A stretch of DNA of 64,000 bases from Aerolutibacter ruishenii (GTDB taxonomy: Bacteria; Pseudomonadota; Gammaproteobacteria; Xanthomonadales; Xanthomonadaceae), in contig NZ_VLKP01000003.1 of NCBI RefSeq assembly GCF_007830115.1, forward strand, positions 186,001 through 250,000. The letters are read 5' to 3'. Under the pieces are notes generated by a model, which was not told where the DNA came from, made no database searches, and worked only from the letters and a program-made list of their open reading frames with translations. Positions 1-14,939 of this stretch are shown here, in pieces. How positions within the stretch are numbered: the stretch's first letter is position 1; each line of letters starts with the position of its first letter. The translations under genes and the position numbers were made by a program.

Positions 1-1805
1 TGGGCGAAGGCCGCCTCGCGCTGGTCGACCCGCATAACGATGCCGTGGACTTCGCGCCGACGTCGCTGGCTTCCAAGGTGCGTGGCCCCATCGCCATCCG
101 CCGTATCCTCGCCAAATTGCACGCGGCCGAGGACCTGCATGCCGCGCGTGCGCTGCTGCCCGGCTTGGGCGATGGCGAGTCCGTCATCACCCGCAACGGC
201 GAGCGCCTGGGCGCGGGCTGGGTGCGCGTGCTGCGCTCCGGCGCGGCCAAGCAGGGCGCGTTGCTGCGCGAGCGCGAGATCCAGTCGCTGCGCAGCGAGA
301 TCGAGACGCTGCAGGAGCGTGAGCGCACGCTCGAAGCCACGCTGACCCAGCTGCGCGACCGCATGCTGGCCACCGAGCAACAGCGCGAGGACGCGCAGCG
401 CACGCTGTACATGGCGCACCGGAGCGTGTCCGAGCTGGCCGGGCAGTTGCAGAGCCAGCAGGGTCGACTGGACACCGCCCGCAACCGCATCGACAAGATC
501 GAAACCGAACTGGCGCAGTTGGCGGAGTCCCTGGAAAGCGGCCGCGAACAGGCCCGCGAAGCCCGCATGCGCCAGGAAGAGGCGGTCATGCGCATGGGCG
601 AGCTGGAAGATGCCCGCCAGGCGCTGGAAGCCGAGCGTCGCAACTTTACCGAAGCCCGCGACCAGGCCCGTGCGATGGCCCGCGAGTCGCGCGATACCGC
701 TCATGCGCTGGCGCTGACGCTGGAATCCCAGCGTGCCCAGATCGTCGGCCTGGCACAGGCGCTGGACCGCATGGGCGGCCAGCGCGGCCAGCTCGACAGC
801 CGCCTGGAGGAACTCGTCACCCAGTTGGCCGATGGCGACTCGCCGGTGCAGGAGCTGGAAGAGCAGCGCCAGGTGGCGCTGGAGCGCCGCGTGTCGGCGG
901 AGCAGGAGCTCACCCAGGCCCGCACCACGCTCGATGGCGTCGACCACGACCTGCGCCGCTTCGAGCAGACCCGCCAGCAGCGCGACGAGCAGGCCCTGCA
1001 GCAGCGCGAGGCCATCGGCCAGCGCCGCCTCGACCAGCAGGCGCTCATCCTCAAGGCCGAAACGCTGGTGGCCGCCATCACCGAGGCCGGCTTCATCCTC
1101 GATGACCTGGTCAACACCCTGACCGACGACATGGACGCCGAGACCTGGGGGCGCAGCGTCGGCGAGCTGGACGGCAAGCTGCGCCGCCTGGAACCGGTCA
1201 ACCTGGCCGCCATCCAGGAGCATGCCGAGGCCGCGCAGCGCAAGGACTACCTGGATTCGCAGCACACCGACCTGACCACCGCGCTGGAGACGCTGGAAGA
1301 GGCCATCCGCAAGATCGACCGCGAAACCCGCGGCCGCTTCAAGGACACCTTCGACCGGGTCAACAGCGGTGTGCAGGAGCTGTATCCGCGCCTGTTCGGC
1401 GGTGGCCACGCCTATCTGGAGCTCACCGGCGAGGACCTGCTCGACACCGGCGTGGCCATCATGGCGCGCCCACCGGGCAAGCGCGTGTCCAACATCTCCC
1501 TGCTGTCCGGCGGTGAGAAGGCGATGACCGCGGTGGCGCTGGTGTTCGCCATCTTCCGCCTCAACCCGGCGCCGTTCTGCCTGCTGGACGAGGTGGACGC
1601 GCCGCTGGACGAGGCCAACGTCGGTCGCCTGGCGCAGATGGTCAGCGAGATGAGCGAGCAGGTGCAGTTCCTCTTCGTCACCCACAACAAGGCGACGATG
1701 GAAGCGGCGCACCAGCTTTCTGGCGTGACCATGCGCGAGCCGGGCGTGAGCCGCCTGGTGTCGGTCGACCTGGCCGAGGCCACGCGCCTGGCAGGCGTGG
1801 CCTGA
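1..1805 (+). CDS. smc: Chromosome segregation protein SMC, 3' part
   Basis: The frame is open from the left edge (codons from base 3), so the 5' end lies outside the window. About 600 residues are visible: the end of the hinge (GEGRLALVDPHND onward), a long Arg/Glu/Gln-rich coiled coil (about nt 260-1330), then the C-terminal ATPase lobe. That lobe has the ABC signature LSGGEK at nt 1503-1520, a Walker B LLDEVDAPLD at about nt 1581-1610 and a D-loop/H-loop end FVTHNK. SMC is the cytoplasmic condensin-like ATPase that compacts and segregates chromosomes with ScpA and ScpB. The Walker A head and the kleisin partners are not visible. zipA follows after a 49-bp gap, the usual order in xanthomonads. 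Confidence 0.96.
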   Translation, partial: GEGRLALVDPHNDAVDFAPTSLASKVRGPIAIRRILAKLHAAEDLHAARALLPGLGDGESVITRNGERLGAGWVRVLRSGAAKQGALLREREIQSLRSEIETLQERERTLEATLTQLRDRMLATEQQREDAQRTLYMAHRSVSELAGQLQSQQGRLDTARNRIDKIETELAQLAESLESGREQAREARMRQEEAVMRMGELEDARQALEAERRNFTEARDQARAMARESRDTAHALALTLESQRAQIVGLAQALDRMGGQRGQLDSRLEELVTQLADGDSPVQELEEQRQVALERRVSAEQELTQARTTLDGVDHDLRRFEQTRQQRDEQALQQREAIGQRRLDQQALILKAETLVAAITEAGFILDDLVNTLTDDMDAETWGRSVGELDGKLRRLEPVNLAAIQEHAEAAQRKDYLDSQHTDLTTALETLEEAIRKIDRETRGRFKDTFDRVNSGVQELYPRLFGGGHAYLELTGEDLLDTGVAIMARPPGKRVSNISLLSGGEKAMTAVALVFAIFRLNPAPFCLLDEVDAPLDEANVGRLAQMVSEMSEQVQFLFVTHNKATMEAAHQLSGVTMREPGVSRLVSVDLAEATRLAGVA

Positions 1806-1854
1806 GTTCCTGACGTTGCCGTACTATTCCGCCTGAAAGAAAACGGAGTTGCTG

Positions 1855-5991
<4,137 letters not shown>

Positions 5992-6111
5992 TGCCAAGCC
6001 TCCACATGAACGCGGGATGATGGCTGTCGCGGAAAGAGAATGCCGCATGCCTGCATTCACGTAGTCGCGGTAGAGTGGAGTGGTACAGACGCAATCGCAG
6101 GGGGTTCGCTG

Positions 6112-6870
6112 ATGCACTGCAGCAACGTCGCCGGTGTCCTGCTGGGACTGTTCGCGCTGGCCGTCGTGCCCGGCGCCGCAGCGCAATACGGCGGTGCCCC
6201 GGATACGGGTACCGTCCGGTGCGAATCGCGCGATGGGCGACTCCGTGAATGCCCCGTCGACGTGAGTGGCGGGGTGCGCCTGGTGAAGCAACTGTCGCGC
6301 GCCGATTGCGAACGTGGTCGTAGCTGGGGAGTCAGCCGCGACGGCGTGTGGGTCTCGGACGGGTGCCGCGCGGCGTTCGCATACGGCTACGGAGCCGGCG
6401 ACGATGGCGGCGCGGCGCCGGGTAGCCGCGATCGCACGCTGCGCTGCGAATCCAAGAATGGGCGCTGGAAGCATTGCTCCACCTCCGCCGAAGGCGCCCA
6501 CATCGAGTTCGTCCGCCAACTCTCGCGCGGTCATTGCCTGCGCAACCAGACCTGGGGTGTTGACGCGCGCGGCGTCTGGGTAAGCGGCGGGTGCCGTGCC
6601 GATTTCCGGCTTGTCACCGCGGAAGAAGCGCCCCGGCGTGACGACACCAAGCTGGTGCGTTGCGAGTCCATCGACGGGCGTCGGGAACACTGCCCGATCA
6701 GCACGCGGGGTGGCGTGCGCATGGCCCGGCAACTCTCGCGGACCAATTGCGTTGAAGGCCACAACTGGCGCTTCGATCGAAACGGCATCTGGGTGGAGGA
6801 AGGGTGCCGCGCCGATTTTGAAATCGGTCGCCGCAGTGCCCAGGACTCGGAGTTGGGCCGCAGCGATTGA
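6112..6870 (+). CDS. Exported DUF3011 protein with three Cys-rich repeats
   Basis: 252 residues. I chose the ATG at 6112, preceded by AGGGGG, because it opens a clean signal peptide (VAGVLLGLFALAVVPGAAAQ, cleavage expected after AAA). The mature part holds three copies of a unit of about 57 residues. Each has the pattern RCES..GR...C......V.QLSR..C......W......G.WV..GCRA.F, with four cysteines per copy, consistent with disulfides in the periplasm or outside the cell. The pattern matches DUF3011, a family common in xanthomonads and of unknown function. It stands alone between epmA and mtnA. Confidence 0.8.
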   Translation: MHCSNVAGVLLGLFALAVVPGAAAQYGGAPDTGTVRCESRDGRLRECPVDVSGGVRLVKQLSRADCERGRSWGVSRDGVWVSDGCRAAFAYGYGAGDDGGAAPGSRDRTLRCESKNGRWKHCSTSAEGAHIEFVRQLSRGHCLRNQTWGVDARGVWVSGGCRADFRLVTAEEAPRRDDTKLVRCESIDGRREHCPISTRGGVRMARQLSRTNCVEGHNWRFDRNGIWVEEGCRADFEIGRRSAQDSELGRSD

Positions 6871-6914
6871 GGCCCTCCGGCGCCGTGCCGCGGCGGCCGC
6901 GTTAGAATTGGCGG

Positions 6915-7976
6915 ATGAACGACACCCGCCTCGACTACGACCGTTACGACCGCATTCGCCCGATCCGCTGGACCGGCTCCGCGCTTGAGCTGCTGGACCA
7001 GCGCAAGCTGCCGTTCGTGGTCGAATACGTAACCTGCACCGACAGTGCGGCGGTCGCCGAGGCCATCCACTCCCTGACCGTGCGTGGCGCGCCTGCCATC
7101 GGCATTGCGGCCGGGTGGGGCGTCGTGCTGGCGGCCCGTGATGTCGAAGCGGCCAACGGCGCCGAGGCCGTCGCGAAACTGGAGCCCGCGATCCAGCAGC
7201 TCAATGCGGCACGCCCCACGGCGGTGAACCTGGCGTGGGCATTGGCGCGCATGCGCAGGTCGTTGGCCAACGCAGGCGCGGACTGGCGTGAAGTGCTCGC
7301 GCGCGAAGCACAGGCCATCGCCGACGAGGACCTCGCGGCCAACCGCCGCATGGGCGAACTGGGCGCAGGGTTGATCGCGCCGGGCAGCGACGTCATGACC
7401 CATTGCAACACCGGCTCGCTGGCCACCGCGGGCTTCGGCACTGCACTGGGCGTGATCCGTGCCGGCGTGGCGCAGGGCCGCATCGCCAAGGTGTACGCGG
7501 GCGAAACGCGCCCGTGGCTGCAGGGCGCGCGCCTGACCGCTTGGGAACTGCAGCAGGACGGCATCGCGCCCACGCTGGTTGCAGATGCCGCGGCCGCGCA
7601 CCTGATGAAAACCGGGGCGGTGGACTGGGTGATCGTCGGCGCCGACCGGATCTGCGCCAATGGCGATACCGCCAACAAGATCGGCACGTATTCGCTGGCC
7701 ATCGCCGCACGCCACCACGGGGTCAAGTTCATGGTGGTCGCGCCCTCGTCCACGGTCGACATGGCCACTGCATCCGGCGATGCCATCCACATCGAGGAGC
7801 GGGATCCGGGCGAAATGTTCGCCATCGGCGGGGTGCGCACCGCTGCCCCGGGCATCACCGCGTGGAACCCGGTGTTCGATGTCACGCCCGCGGAACTCAT
7901 CGACGCCATCGTGACTGAAAAGGGTGTGGTCGAGCGGCCCTCCGTGGCGTCGATGAAGGCCACGTTCGGCGGTTGA
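6915..7976 (+). CDS. mtnA: S-methyl-5-thioribose-1-phosphate isomerase MtnA
   Basis: 353 residues, full length. It converts methylthioribose-1-phosphate to methylthioribulose-1-phosphate in the methionine salvage pathway. Family motifs are [13 protein letters not shown], the catalytic cysteine region [11 protein letters not shown], and the catalytic aspartate region [19 protein letters not shown]. The protein belongs to the aIF-2B-alpha-like fold. No other salvage gene (mtnB, mtnC, mtnD) is adjacent, and gyrA follows after 225 bases. In other xanthomonads the isomerase is also found directly before gyrA. Confidence 0.96.
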   Translation: MNDTRLDYDRYDRIRPIRWTGSALELLDQRKLPFVVEYVTCTDSAAVAEAIHSLTVRGAPAIGIAAGWGVVLAARDVEAANGAEAVAKLEPAIQQLNAARPTAVNLAWALARMRRSLANAGADWREVLAREAQAIADEDLAANRRMGELGAGLIAPGSDVMTHCNTGSLATAGFGTALGVIRAGVAQGRIAKVYAGETRPWLQGARLTAWELQQDGIAPTLVADAAAAHLMKTGAVDWVIVGADRICANGDTANKIGTYSLAIAARHHGVKFMVVAPSSTVDMATASGDAIHIEERDPGEMFAIGGVRTAAPGITAWNPVFDVTPAELIDAIVTEKGVVERPSVASMKATFGG

Positions 7977-8029
7977 TCCGCCGGCTTTGCGCCGGAGTGG
8001 GGATGATTCGCTCCGGATGAGCCGTAAGT

Positions 8030-8055
8030 CGCTGTTTCTGCGTGGAAAAACAGCG
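8030..8055. promoter_or_regulatory. 8-bp perfect inverted repeat upstream of gyrA
   Basis: CGCTGTTT (8030-8037) and AAACAGCG (8048-8055) form a perfect inverted repeat with a 10-base spacer in the mtnA-gyrA gap. No T-run follows, so an operator or supercoiling-sensitive element is as likely as a terminator for mtnA. A second, GC-rich inverted repeat (CCGGAG 7992-7997 with CTCCGG 8011-8016) lies just upstream and could serve as the mtnA end. Confidence 0.35.
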
Positions 8056-8083
8056 TCAATCAGAGGGCGTGATGTGATAGGAT
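8056..8083 (+). promoter_or_regulatory. Candidate gyrA promoter with extended -10
   Basis: TGATAGGAT (8075-8083) reads as an extended -10 (TG-n-TAGGAT). The -35 region (around 8056) is poor, which is tolerable for an extended -10 promoter and for gyrase genes that respond to supercoiling. The inverted repeat at 8030-8055 would lie just upstream. Confidence 0.3.
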
Positions 8084-8201
8084 TGAATGTCCTTTTCGCA
8101 TGCCCTGGAACGGCTGCCGGAGCGACGCGATCCGGCCTGCCGGACGCGCCCGCGCGGCGGCGTAGACAGCGGCTCCGATCACCGCAGAACACGGAACCCT
8201 G

Positions 8202-10844
<2,643 letters not shown>

Positions 10845-10885
10845 AGCATGGACCGGGCGCGCCGGTCCGCGCACGACTGCGGTGA

Positions 10886-10923
10886 AATGCAGAAGCCCCG
10901 GTAAAAGCCGGGGCTTCTGCATT
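10886..10923. terminator. Bidirectional hairpin between convergent gyrA and the peroxiredoxin gene
   Basis: A perfect 16-bp stem (10886-10901 with 10908-10923) and the 6-base loop TAAAAG lie between two converging genes. The stem core is GCAGAAGCCCCGG with CCGGGGCTTCTGC. The flanking T-tracts are weak, so termination would depend on the very stable stem, possibly helped by Rho. Confidence 0.75.
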
Positions 10924-10957
10924 CCATGGTCGCCGCGCAGGGCGGCGCGGGGGCATG

Positions 10958-11440
10958 TCAGGCGGGCAGGTGTTCCAGTACGTACTCGGCCGAGGAGACG
11001 CGGAACTCACCCGGCGCCTCCACGTGCAGCTGGCGCACCACGCCGTCGTCGGCGTACAGGGCGAATCGCTTGGAGCGGATGCCCATGCCATAGCCCGTGG
11101 CGTCCAGTTGCAGGCCCAGTGCACGGGTAAACTCGCCGTTGCCGTCGGCCAGCAGGGTCAGGCCATCGGGCACGTTCTGGCTCTTGCCCCACGCCTGCAT
11201 CACGAAGGCGTCGTTGACCGCCATGCAATAGACTTCAATGCCGCGGCGGCGGAAGGCGTCGAAGTTCTCGACGAAACCCGGCAGGTGCCGTTCCGAGCAG
11301 GTGGGCGTGAACGCCCCCGGCACCGCGAAGAGCACCACGCGCCGACCGTTGAACAGGGTCGCGGTGTCGGCGATCTCGACGCCTTCGTTGATTCGTTGCA
11401 AGGGGATTTCCGGCAAGTGGTCACCGACCTGGATGGTCAT
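10958..11440 (-). CDS. Prx5-type peroxiredoxin
   Basis: 160 residues. It is an atypical or one-Cys thiol peroxidase of the Prx5 group, reducing H2O2 and alkyl hydroperoxides in the cytoplasm with thiol donors (glutaredoxin/glutathione or thioredoxin). The peroxidatic Cys is C48 in the motif PGAFTPTCS, with the family signature GRRVVLFAVPGAF before it. The only other cysteine is C72 (VYCMA). No glutaredoxin domain is fused. An AGGAG ribosome binding site lies seven bases before the ATG. The gene is monocistronic, convergent with gyrA and divergent from the cbpA-like gene. Confidence 0.93.
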   Translation of the reverse strand: MTIQVGDHLPEIPLQRINEGVEIADTATLFNGRRVVLFAVPGAFTPTCSERHLPGFVENFDAFRRRGIEVYCMAVNDAFVMQAWGKSQNVPDGLTLLADGNGEFTRALGLQLDATGYGMGIRSKRFALYADDGVVRQLHVEAPGEFRVSSAEYVLEHLPA

Positions 11441-11595
11441 GGAATGCTCCTGTGGGTGGGGGTTCGACGGTGGGAGTATCCTCTGCTCTGGGCGCGAGGT
11501 CGATCACTTGAATTTGACGCGCCAGCCGCCAAGAGTGCAGGACACTCCGGCCGTTGGACGGTGGGTGGCCGGCATCAGCAGAAGCGGAGCACTTA

Positions 11596-12510
11596 ATGCA
11601 GTTCAAGGACTACTACCAGACCCTGGGCGTGGAACCCAGCGCGGGCGAGGCGGAGATCAAGACCGCCTACCGTCGCCTGGCGCGGAAGTACCACCCGGAC
11701 GTGAGCAAGGAACCCGACGCCGAGGACAGGTTCAAGGCGGTCAACGAGGCGTACGAGGCCCTGCGTGATCCGCAGAAGCGGCAGGCCTACGACCAGTTGC
11801 GTGCACGCGGGTATCGCCCGGGGGATGATATCCAGCCGCCGCCCGGTGGGTTTGGTGGCGGCTCGGGAGGCCCGGACTTCGATGAGATCTTCGCCGGTGG
11901 TGGCGCGGGTGGCGGCTTCAGTGATTTCTTCGAAAGCCTGTTCGGGCGGGGGCGCGCGGGCGGCTTCGGCCAAGGGCCGGGCGCTGCGCGCGGAGCGCCG
12001 CCGCGTGGCGACACCCGGGCCAAGCTGGCGGTCTCGCTGGAGGCCGTGTACCTGGGCAGCAGCGTGCGTATCTCGGTGAATGGCAAGACGCTGGATGTCC
12101 GGGTGCCGAAGGGTGTCCGGCCCGGACAGGTAATCCGCCTTGGGGGGCAAGGGGTCCATGGAGACCTGCTGCTGGAGATCGAATACGCCGCCCATCCGCA
12201 GTTCGAGGTGGACGGTCGCAATGTCATCCACATCCTGCCGATCGCACCATGGGAGGCGGCGCTGGGCGCCACGTTGAGCGTGCCCACGCTGGGTGGCTAC
12301 GTCGACCTGAAGATCCCTGCCGGATCCGAAGCAGGGCGCAAGCTCCGCTTGCGTGGCCGCGGGCTGCCCGGCGATGCCGCAGGCCGGCATCCTGCCGGCG
12401 ACCAGATCGTGGAACTGGAGGTGCTGGCGCCGAAGGCGCATACCGACGCGCAACAGGCGGCCTATGCCACCCTTCGCGATGCATTCGGGGACGATTGGCG
12501 GCGGGACTGA
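11596..12510 (+). CDS. cbpA: CbpA-like DnaJ family co-chaperone
   Basis: 304 residues from the ATG at 11596, preceded by GCGGAG. The J domain (about 1-70, DYYQTLGVEPSAGEAEIKTA, with HPD in KYHPDVS) is followed by a Gly/Phe-rich linker (GGFGGGSGGPDFDEIF) and two beta-barrel substrate-binding domains (VRVPKGVRPGQVIRLGGQG). The Cys-rich zinc finger of DnaJ is absent, which defines the CbpA/type II class. It would stimulate the DnaK ATPase and deliver substrates; in E. coli CbpA also binds curved DNA. No cbpM-like modulator gene follows. Instead a PilH-like gene converges from the other strand. Confidence 0.9.
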   Translation: MQFKDYYQTLGVEPSAGEAEIKTAYRRLARKYHPDVSKEPDAEDRFKAVNEAYEALRDPQKRQAYDQLRARGYRPGDDIQPPPGGFGGGSGGPDFDEIFAGGGAGGGFSDFFESLFGRGRAGGFGQGPGAARGAPPRGDTRAKLAVSLEAVYLGSSVRISVNGKTLDVRVPKGVRPGQVIRLGGQGVHGDLLLEIEYAAHPQFEVDGRNVIHILPIAPWEAALGATLSVPTLGGYVDLKIPAGSEAGRKLRLRGRGLPGDAAGRHPAGDQIVELEVLAPKAHTDAQQAAYATLRDAFGDDWRRD

Positions 12511-12527
12511 GGACCGCCGTACCGGCT

Positions 12528-12542
12528 GGGCGCGATGCGCCC
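12528..12542. terminator. Short GC hairpin between convergent cbpA and pilH-like genes
   Basis: GGGCGC (12528-12533), loop GAT, GCGCCC (12537-12542), in the 41-base gap between two converging genes. No T-run follows on either strand, so this is only a weak terminator candidate. Confidence 0.3.
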
Positions 12543-12551
12543 CCTTCCGCA

Positions 12552-12917
12552 TTACTGCGGCAGCAGTTCGGCGATCAGAGAGGACAGGTCATTTTCGCTG
12601 AAGGGCTTGGTGATGTAGGCCTTGGCCCCTTGGCGCATGCCCCACACGCGGTCGGTGTCCTGGTCCTTGGTGGTGACCAGCACCACCGGGATATGCCGGG
12701 TAGTCTCGTCGCGGCAGATGGAGCGTGTGGCTTGGAACCCATTGAGGTTGGGCATCACCACGTCCATCAGGATCAGGTCGGGCAACTCGCGTTTGGCGAC
12801 TTCCACGCCCGCTGCGCCGTCTTCGGCGGTGATGGGTTCGTGTCCGAGTTTTTCCACGATGCGGCGGATCCCCATCAGCTGCACCGGTGAATCATCGACG
12901 ATCAGGATACGCGCCAT
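12552..12917 (-). CDS. pilH: PilH-like single-domain response regulator
   Basis: 121 residues, a lone CheY-type receiver domain. Phosphorylation machinery is complete: acidic pair D8/D9, phosphoacceptor D52 (LILMDVVMP), T82 and K104 (YITKPFS). The closest architecture is PilH, which acts with the Chp/Pil chemosensory system controlling twitching motility. No pilG, pilI or pilJ gene is adjacent, so the PilH assignment rests on sequence character (ILIVDDSPVQLMGIRRIVEKLGHE type N terminus). A strong GGGGGAG ribosome binding site precedes the ATG. It probably acts by protein contact or as a phosphate sink, since there is no output domain. Confidence 0.78.
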   Translation of the reverse strand: MARILIVDDSPVQLMGIRRIVEKLGHEPITAEDGAAGVEVAKRELPDLILMDVVMPNLNGFQATRSICRDETTRHIPVVLVTTKDQDTDRVWGMRQGAKAYITKPFSENDLSSLIAELLPQ

Positions 12918-12987
12918 CAGCTCCCCCTTGTTGCGCCGATTGTAGCCGCGCGCGAAATCACCGCAAGCCTTGCTGAACAGGCGTATG

Positions 12988-13980
12988 TCAGAACGTGACC
13001 AAGGTACGGCCGAAGGAGCCCCCGGCCAGCATCGTCGGGAATACGCTGGGGAGGTCCTGCATGGCCACTTCGCGCGTGCAGATGCGTTCCAGGTGACGTG
13101 GCTTCCAGTCGGAGGCCAGATGTTGCCACACCGCGTCCCGGAGGTCGCGCGCCGTGCCTGCCGATGCCACGCCGAGCAGCGAGACGCCGCGGATGATGAA
13201 GGGCATCACCGTGGTGGGCAGGTCGGCGGTGGCGGCCAGGCCGGCGCTGGCGACGTTGCCGTAGGGTGCGGTCTGCGCGAGCAGGCTGGCGAGCATCGGC
13301 CCGCCCACGTTGTCCAGGCCGCCGCCGAAGCGCGCCGACTCCATCGGTCGCGTGGTGGCGAGCGCGTCGCGGCCCAGGACCTGGCTGGCGCCGATGGCTT
13401 TGAGGTAGTCAGCATGCGCCGACTTGCCACTGATGGCATGCACCTCGAAGCCGGCGCGGCTGAAGATGTCCACTGCCAGCGAGCCGACACCGCCGGTGGC
13501 GCCCGTGACGGCCAATGGGCCGAGATCCGGCTTCTGGCGGTTTTCCACCATGCGCAGCAACGCCAGTGCGGCGGTGAAACCGGCGGTGCCCAGGATCATG
13601 CTCTCACGCAGGCTGAGCCCTTGCGGCAGGTGCACGGCCCAGCGCGCTTCCAGTCGCGCATATTCGCCGTAGCCGCCATCGCGGGTTTCGCTCAGGCCGC
13701 AGCCGGTGGTGAGCACTGCATCGCCTTCCTTGAAAGCCGGGTCGCTCGAGGCCACCACGTGGCCCGCGACGTCGATACCGCCCACCAGGGGAAAACGGCG
13801 CAGGATCTTGCCCTGGCCCGTGCCGGCGAGCGCATCCTTGAAGTTGATGGACGAGTGGGCCGTCTTGATGACCACTTCGCCCGGCGCGAGGTCGTCGAGT
13901 GCAATCTGTTCGACGCCGCTGCGGTAGCCCGCGTCGTCGTTGTGGATGCGGAAGGCGGCGAAGCGGCTGGGGAGGGTCAT
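12988..13980 (-). CDS. acuI: Acrylyl-CoA reductase AcuI/YhdH (MDR superfamily)
   Basis: 330 residues, full length for the AcuI/YhdH family. It is a zinc-independent medium-chain dehydrogenase/reductase expected to reduce acryloyl-CoA to propionyl-CoA with NADPH, detoxifying a reactive thioester. The N-terminal GroES-like fold carries SSINFKDALAGTGQGKI, and the Rossmann domain has VTGATGGVGSLAVDIFS. The GGIDVAGHV segment is typical. The gene lies upstream of pilH on the same strand with a 70-base gap. A palindrome flanked by direct repeats lies in its upstream region (14071-14099). A general quinone reductase is the alternative, but length and motifs favour AcuI. Confidence 0.88.
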   Translation of the reverse strand: MTLPSRFAAFRIHNDDAGYRSGVEQIALDDLAPGEVVIKTAHSSINFKDALAGTGQGKILRRFPLVGGIDVAGHVVASSDPAFKEGDAVLTTGCGLSETRDGGYGEYARLEARWAVHLPQGLSLRESMILGTAGFTAALALLRMVENRQKPDLGPLAVTGATGGVGSLAVDIFSRAGFEVHAISGKSAHADYLKAIGASQVLGRDALATTRPMESARFGGGLDNVGGPMLASLLAQTAPYGNVASAGLAATADLPTTVMPFIIRGVSLLGVASAGTARDLRDAVWQHLASDWKPRHLERICTREVAMQDLPSVFPTMLAGGSFGRTLVTF

Positions 13981-14070
13981 GCGTGCGTCCGTGAATGTGC
14001 GGGCCCGGTGGCTATTGTGACCCCGCGGGGGCGATCACGCATCCGACCAAGGTGTGTGGTTCGCCAGCGC

Positions 14071-14099
14071 GTGACAGCGCCAGTCAACTGGCGTGACAG
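14071..14099. promoter_or_regulatory. Palindrome CGCCAGT-CA-ACTGGCG flanked by GTGACAG repeats
   Basis: A perfect 7-bp inverted repeat with a 2-base centre (14078-14093) is flanked by direct copies of GTGACAG (14071-14077 and 14093-14099, 22 bases apart). It sits about 90-120 bases upstream of the acuI start. It could be an operator; no T-run suggests a terminator. Confidence 0.35.
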
Positions 14100-14118
14100 A
14101 CGTCGGCTGGATGCGTGT

Positions 14119-14712
14119 TCAGCGCAGGTCCTTGCGACGCTTCTCGTCCAGCCATTTGTCGGCCCGTGCGGGCTGGTAGTTGCGCATCCAGTCCAGCATG
14201 GCCGCGATGTCCTCGCCGTGCCAGAGATCGCGGCGCTGGTCGGCGTGCAGGAAACGCTCCTCGACCATGCGATCCATCATCGCGACGATAGGCGCATAGA
14301 AGCCATCCACGTCGAGAAACGCGCACGGCTTGTCGCCGATGCCGAGCTGGCGCCACGTCAGCATCTCGAACATCTCGTCCATCGTGCCGAAGCCACCGGG
14401 CAGCGCGATGAAGCCATCGGAGAGGTCGAACATGCGCATCTTGCGCTCATGCATGTTGGCCACGACTTCCAGCCGGGTGAGCCCCTTGTGCGCGACTTCC
14501 CAGCCCATCAGCTGCTCAGGGATGACGCCGATCACCTCGCCACCGGCCTCGAGCGCCGCATCGGCCACGGTGCCCATCAGGCCCACGTTGCCGCCGCCAA
14601 AAACCAGCGTGATCTGGTCACGCGCCAACTGCTGTCCAAGTGCGATCGCGCGCTCGGTATAGATCGGTCGCGCGCCGGCATTGGAGCCGCAATACACCGC
14701 TACGGATTTCAT
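14119..14712 (-). CDS. LOG-family nucleoside 5'-monophosphate phosphoribohydrolase
   Basis: 197 residues, TIGR00730/LOG family with a Rossmann fold. The signature PGGFGTMDE and the glycine motif FGGGNVGLMG are intact. Family members release a base from N6-modified AMP (cytokinin ribotides in plants and some bacteria); the bacterial enzymes, such as PpnN relatives, cleave nucleoside monophosphates. The physiological substrate here is not shown by the sequence. The gene is downstream of lpdA on the same strand but separated from it by a terminator-like hairpin and the 113-nt structured element, so it is probably transcribed separately. Confidence 0.88.
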   Translation of the reverse strand: MKSVAVYCGSNAGARPIYTERAIALGQQLARDQITLVFGGGNVGLMGTVADAALEAGGEVIGVIPEQLMGWEVAHKGLTRLEVVANMHERKMRMFDLSDGFIALPGGFGTMDEMFEMLTWRQLGIGDKPCAFLDVDGFYAPIVAMMDRMVEERFLHADQRRDLWHGEDIAAMLDWMRNYQPARADKWLDEKRRKDLR

Positions 14713-14733
14713 CGTGTCGTGACCTCATTGCCG

Positions 14734-14765
14734 AAAACAGAACGGCGCACCCAAGGGCGCGCCGT
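14734..14765 (-). terminator. Hairpin with T-run downstream of lpdA
   Basis: Read on the minus strand, ACGGCGC pairs with GCGCCGT (14759-14765 with 14742-14748) around a 10-base loop. The second arm is followed by TCTGTTTT (the T4 lies at 14737-14734). This fits an intrinsic terminator for the sucA-sucB-lpdA transcripts, ahead of the LOG gene. Confidence 0.6.
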
Positions 14766-14808
14766 CCGTGACATTGCTTTGAAACTCAACCAACCGCGTC
14801 GGCCTGAA

Positions 14809-14921
14809 GGCTTGCGGTGGGCCATGGGGCTCGCGTCAAGCGCGCCATGGATGGCGCGCGCGGGCTTCGGTGCAGGAAGCACCGAGGCCCGAAGAGCGAG
14901 CCCCATGGCCCGCCGCAAGCC
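14809..14921. repeat. 113-nt three-stem palindromic element between lpdA and the LOG gene
   Basis: Outer arms 14809-14834 and 14896-14921 pair over 26 bp with one G-U wobble. They enclose two further hairpins. One is GCGCGCCAT-GG-ATGGCGCGC (14840-14859). The other has arms 14861-14873 and 14879-14891 around AGGAA, 13 bp with one wobble. The result is a three-way junction. It lies in the lpdA 3' region. It resembles a REP/BIME-type palindromic unit or a stable 3'-end RNA structure; no coding potential was found. Confidence 0.7.
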
Positions 14922-14939
14922 CCGTCACGCCCAAAGCAA

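Noticed and set aside
11441-11595. A possible heat-shock (sigma-32) promoter before the cbpA-like gene, from CTTGAA near 11507.
   Set aside because: No matching CCCCAT-type -10 lies at the proper distance.
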